Origin: Cylindrotheca closterium
Lineage: Eukaryota > Bacillariophyta > Bacillariophyceae > Bacillariales > Bacillariaceae
Length of the DNA: 11,273 nucleotides
Reading direction: 5' to 3'
Assembly: GCA_933822405.4 (NCBI GenBank)
Contig: CAKOGP040001780.1
Coordinates: forward strand, 1-11,273
Position 1 is the stretch's first letter; each line of letters starts with the position of its first letter. Below the pieces are notes generated by a model, which made no database searches, was not told where the DNA came from, and worked only from the letters and a program-made list of their open reading frames with translations. Below are positions 8,557-11,273 of this stretch, piece after piece. The translations under genes were made by a program, and so were the position numbers.

Positions 8557-9159
8557 CTCCCTGCAAATCTACCAGGATCCTACTCAGTAGAAATAACGTA
8601 GATTGGACAAGTCTATAATAGTTTTGAGTCATTATGTTAAGTAAGCAATATGTTAAGTAAGGTTGTTCGTAATAGCAGGGCAAAAATCGCGCCTGGATGG
8701 ATTCAAGCCCACCCTATGGTACATTTCTACAGAAAATACGTAGAATCACGCCTTCCTCCACCCTCCTCCAACCCAATGCTACATGTAGTTACTACTAGTG
8801 CCAAGTACATTTCCACTGAATCCAGCCTTGCCAGGGCCAAGATTTCACAGCGCACACATAATAAAAAAACTTGAGTATTTGAAAACAAGACAAGGAGCAA
8901 GAAGGCACCAAGCAAGGCGAAGGGCAATGAGACCAAGAAGACGGCAACTTCAAACACTGCAACACTAGCAAAGCCTCCACCCAAACAACCCGTGAGTTTT
9001 TTGTACTACTGGTATCAGAACGTCATAGTTGAAGATTGGAGAAACAACTGCGTGCTTTGTTTATTTGCCAACAAATGAAGGGGAGTCTCGGAGACAGGAA
9101 AAGGTATATGCCGGTGATTCAAGTGTGAGCAGTGACGAGGACCTTGAACACAAGGAGAG

Positions 9160-9248
9160 GTGAGTATTCATGTTTTGTGCTACTGTTGTGTGACAAAATC
9201 CTTGATCTCACCTGCTTCTTTTGTCACTGAATATTATGGTGATGAAAG
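9160..9248 (+). other. Probable intron, first copy (89 bp)
   Basis: Donor GAGAG|GTGAGT, pyrimidine-rich CCTGCTTCTTTTGTCAC, acceptor GATGAAAG|A. It joins the SDEDLEHKE exon in frame to a CQF.LS exon start, which supports it as a real or once-real intron. Confidence 0.45.
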
Positions 9249-9374
9249 ATGCCAATTTGGGTTGAGTATGCTTTGTTTATTTGCCAACATATGAAGGGGA
9301 GTCTTGGAGACAAGAAAAGGTGTATGACAATAATTCAAGTGTGAGCTGTGATGAGGACCGTGAACACAAAGAGG

Positions 9375-9464
9375 GTAAGTATTCATGTTTTGGCGCTACT
9401 GTTGTGTGACAAAAGCCTTGATCTCACCTGCTTCTTTTGTCATTCAATATTGTGTTGATGCAAG
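9375..9464 (+). other. Probable intron, second copy (90 bp)
   Basis: Donor GAGG|GTAAGT, the same pyrimidine tract, acceptor GATGCAAG|A. The exon before it has lost one base relative to copy 1, so joining now shifts the frame. Splice signals are kept despite about 10% divergence. Confidence 0.45.
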
Positions 9465-9643
9465 ATGTCAATTTGTGTTGAGCAATGCTTTCAATGTCAC
9501 GGATGAAGCATTTGTACTTTTGATGGTGGAGAACTATGTGGATAGATGGAAGGCACTGGCCAAAGAATGGCCCAGCAGTGACACCACTAACTGAACCACA
9601 AACGCTCTGGACAAAAACACAAGAAGGCAAGGCAACAAATTGT

Positions 9644-10083
9644 AACAATATATGAGGGTGATGGCAAATAGATTCCTGAAAAATAGATAGAACAAGTATT
9701 ATTTAGTTGATATTAATATATTGTCATAGTAATATTTCAATTGTTGCAGTGATCACATTAACACTTTGGGCATGTGACAATAGATGATGCTGGCAATGCA
9801 AAAATGACAGGGTGAAGGTGGTATTGAGACTTTCAGTGCATGGTTGATGGTGGCTAGACCCTGTCCCAAAATGACAAATAGTAGGTGATTTTTTTGCATG
9901 GCGAAGGTGACATTAGCACAGAGGCAAAAATAAATATGAAAAGGTTCCAAAAGAATGGCTGCGAAAAAATCACATGGCCACGTGACAAAAGCAGACCGAG
10001 CCATGTCATAATTTGACATGAGCAAGCCGACCAATAGGACCAGACTTTCTTTTCCGATGCGCTTTACTCTGTAGATCATTTGC
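9644..10083. other. No gene recognised
   Basis: AT-rich at 9675-9745, then mixed sequence with repeated gacaata/gacaaata and gtgaaggtg/gcgaaggtg words (about 9775-9915) that hint at an old internal duplication. A 110-codon minus-strand frame (9753-10085) is hydrophobic and protein-unlike; I do not accept it. The right edge is the abrupt 5' end of copia homology near 10084. Confidence 0.5.
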
Positions 10084-11247
10084 ACATTAGAGAACGGAAA
10101 GCGAGTAATCTATGTGCGGGTACTGCGTGCTATATATGGGATGTTGCAATTGAGCCTCCTATTCTATAATCAATTTCGGAGTTATTTGGAGGCAAAGCGA
10201 TTTGTTTTCAATCTGTATGACCTGTGTGTTGCTAACAAAGTTGTTAATGAAAAACAGCAAACTATCAGATTTCATGTTGGCGATCTTATGTCAAGTCACA
10301 TGGATCCGAAGGTAAATGACAAATTTGCTGAATGGTTGAACCTGAGATATGGTTCAATCCAGGCATGTAAAATCATCAGAGGAAAGATGCACAGATATCT
10401 TGGAATGACTTTGGATTTCTGGGTGAAAGGAAAACTCAAGATCCGCATGGACGACTATGTCAAGAACATGTTGGAAGATTTTCCTATCAAGTTCAACAAG
10501 GATTCAAAGCAGGAAACACCAGCTGGTAACAATTTACTGGAAGCTGGGAAAGGAAAGTTACTCAGTGCTGAGTACCGTCAGATCTTTCATACTACTGTTG
10601 CAAGGGGACTTTATGTCTCTAAGAGAGCTCGTTTGGATATTCATCCAACGATTACTATTATTGCCTCAAGAGTTCGAGAACCTACAGAGTCTGATTGGAA
10701 GAAGTGTGTTCGCATGATGCGATATTTGTTTTGTACATCATTGTATCACCTGACACTTTCCGCAGAATCACTACAAGTCATGAAATGGATGATCAACGCA
10801 TCATTTGCGGTGCATCCAGATTTCAAGAGCCATACTGGCGGTACTCTGTCCTTTGGAGGAGGTGCAGCTCAAGTGATGTCGAAGAAGCAAAAGCTAAACA
10901 GCAGAAGCAGTACGGAAGCGGAACTGATTGCTGTTGACGATGTTGTCACGATGATACTATGGACAAAGTTGTTCATGGAGTGGCAAGGGTATCCGATCGA
11001 GAAAAATATCTTGTATCAGGATAATAAAAGCGCGATTCTACTGGAAGAGAATGGTCGCAAGAGCGCGGGCAAAAGAAGCCGAGCTATCAATATTCGTTAT
11101 TTCTTTATCACAGATCAAGTTGAGAAAGGAAATGTTAAGATCGAATACTGTCCAACTGACAATATGATTGCGGATTTTATGACTAAGCCATTGCAAGGTG
11201 AGAAGTTTCGCAAGTTCAGGGATCTGATTCTTGGTCCACAGGACTAG
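10084..11247 (+). pseudogene. Ty1/copia polyprotein remnant: RT palm to end of RNase H, active sites altered
   Basis: Copia reverse transcriptase copies the element RNA into DNA and its RNase H removes the template. Homology begins about 10084 (ENGKRVIYVRVLRAIYGML) without any start codon, just after an in-frame TAG at 10072, and runs open to TAG 11245-11247, so the copy is cut at its 5' side inside RT. The RT catalytic box expected as (Y/H)VDDL reads HVGDL: the first Asp is Gly at 10279-10281. RNase H starts with MINASFAVHPDFKSHTGG where the left copy has YVDASF, so its first Asp is Asn at 10795-10797. The Glu (SSTEAEL) and the next Asp (YQDNKSA) are kept, as is the tail TKPLQGEKFRKF. There is no frameshift or stop over 1.16 kb, which points to fairly recent loss. 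Gag, protease, integrase and the 5' RT are absent. The last 26 bp of the window after the stop are the element's 3' untranslated side. Confidence 0.92.
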
Positions 11248-11273
11248 GTCAGACAAGTATGTATATGTTCAAA

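Larger units (their letters stand above)
9053..9485 (+). repeat. 216-bp tandem duplication (two copies, about 90% identical)
   Basis: Copy 1 is 9053-9268 and copy 2 is 9269-9485, both starting TGCTTTGTTTATTTGCCAAC and ending AATTTG.GTTGAG. By eye there are about 22 substitutions and two single-base indels. Each copy contains the end of an exon, a complete 89-90 bp intron-like segment and the first bases of the next exon. Confidence 0.96.
8875..9643 (+). pseudogene. Decayed multi-exon gene with a duplicated exon-intron unit
   Basis: Protein-like segments line up between good splice signals. Exon A (about 8875-8991) is basic and low-complexity (KTRSKKAPSKAKGNETKK) and ends PKQP|GTGAGT. Exon B, with YLPTNEGESRRQEKVY and SSVSSDEDLEHKE, ends GAGAG|GTGAGT at 9159/9160. 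The last exon, after AG at 9464, reads CQFVLSNAFNVTDEAFVLL then MVENYVDRWKALAKEW and stops at TGA 9592-9594; the same frame continues 16 codons to TAA 9641-9643. The final exon resembles, from memory, the short Trp-rich segment (LLVxENxxDRW) of repeated diatom proteins found near transposons; this is a weak recall. Exon B and its intron occur twice, the second copy with a one-base loss that breaks the frame. An in-frame TGA (8872-8874) precedes exon A and no ATG is placed well, so I call it a remnant. Confidence 0.45.

Noticed and set aside
9753..10085. 110-codon minus-strand hydrophobic frame
   Set aside because: Apparent membrane character comes from T-rich codons; no signal or motif, and it ends exactly at the copia breakpoint by chance of sequence junction.

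Overview
The window looks like a transposon-rich, gene-poor stretch of a eukaryotic nuclear genome, most probably from a diatom or another stramenopile alga. The reasons are Ty1/copia reverse-transcriptase/RNase H sequences resembling the diatom CoDi type, a PIF1-like helicase of the kind found in many copies in diatoms, short introns (about 90-110 bp) with GT..AG ends, intergenic DNA rich in GTAC, and no bacterial-style operons or ribosome binding sites. The assignment rests on remembered family resemblance, not on a search. I saw no tRNA, rRNA or CRISPR array.

Layout. Positions 1-905 hold the 3' end of a copia element on the minus strand: probable LTR start, a stop-adjacent hairpin, RNase H, then a frame-broken scrap of RT. 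Positions 906-3530 carry no intact gene, only short coding-like scraps in changing frames, a 16-bp tandem repeat and a cluster of GTAC tetramers. Positions 3528-5268 (+) hold a PIF1-like helicase with recognisable Walker A, Walker B, GDFxQ and late motifs, broken by one frameshift and two in-frame TGA codons. Tail to tail with it, 77 bp away, positions 5345-7416 (-) encode a Lys/Ala-rich protein with a cysteine-peptidase-like C-terminal half (Gln-x5-Cys ... His ... Asp). It has one frameshift at an A6 tract and one TGA directly before the candidate catalytic His. Positions 7558-8287 hold nothing I recognise. A possible tiny two-exon gene sits at 8288-8556. Positions 8875-9643 hold a decayed multi-exon gene containing a 216-bp exon-plus-intron tandem duplication. 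Positions 10084-11247 (+) hold a second copia remnant covering late RT and all of RNase H, with acidic residues replaced in both active sites.

How the parts relate. The two copia remnants are related but not identical and point outward in opposite orientation, so they bracket about 9.2 kb as an inverted pair. The convergent helicase and peptidase-like gene in the middle are the most interesting content: they may be the decayed coding core of a DNA mobile element, although no terminal repeats, target-site duplications or HUH replication-initiator motifs could be found by eye. Apart from frameshifts, every in-frame interruption in the two central genes is TGA, the last codon before sequence that still reads as conserved protein. 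Ordinary decay explains this adequately, but it is worth testing.
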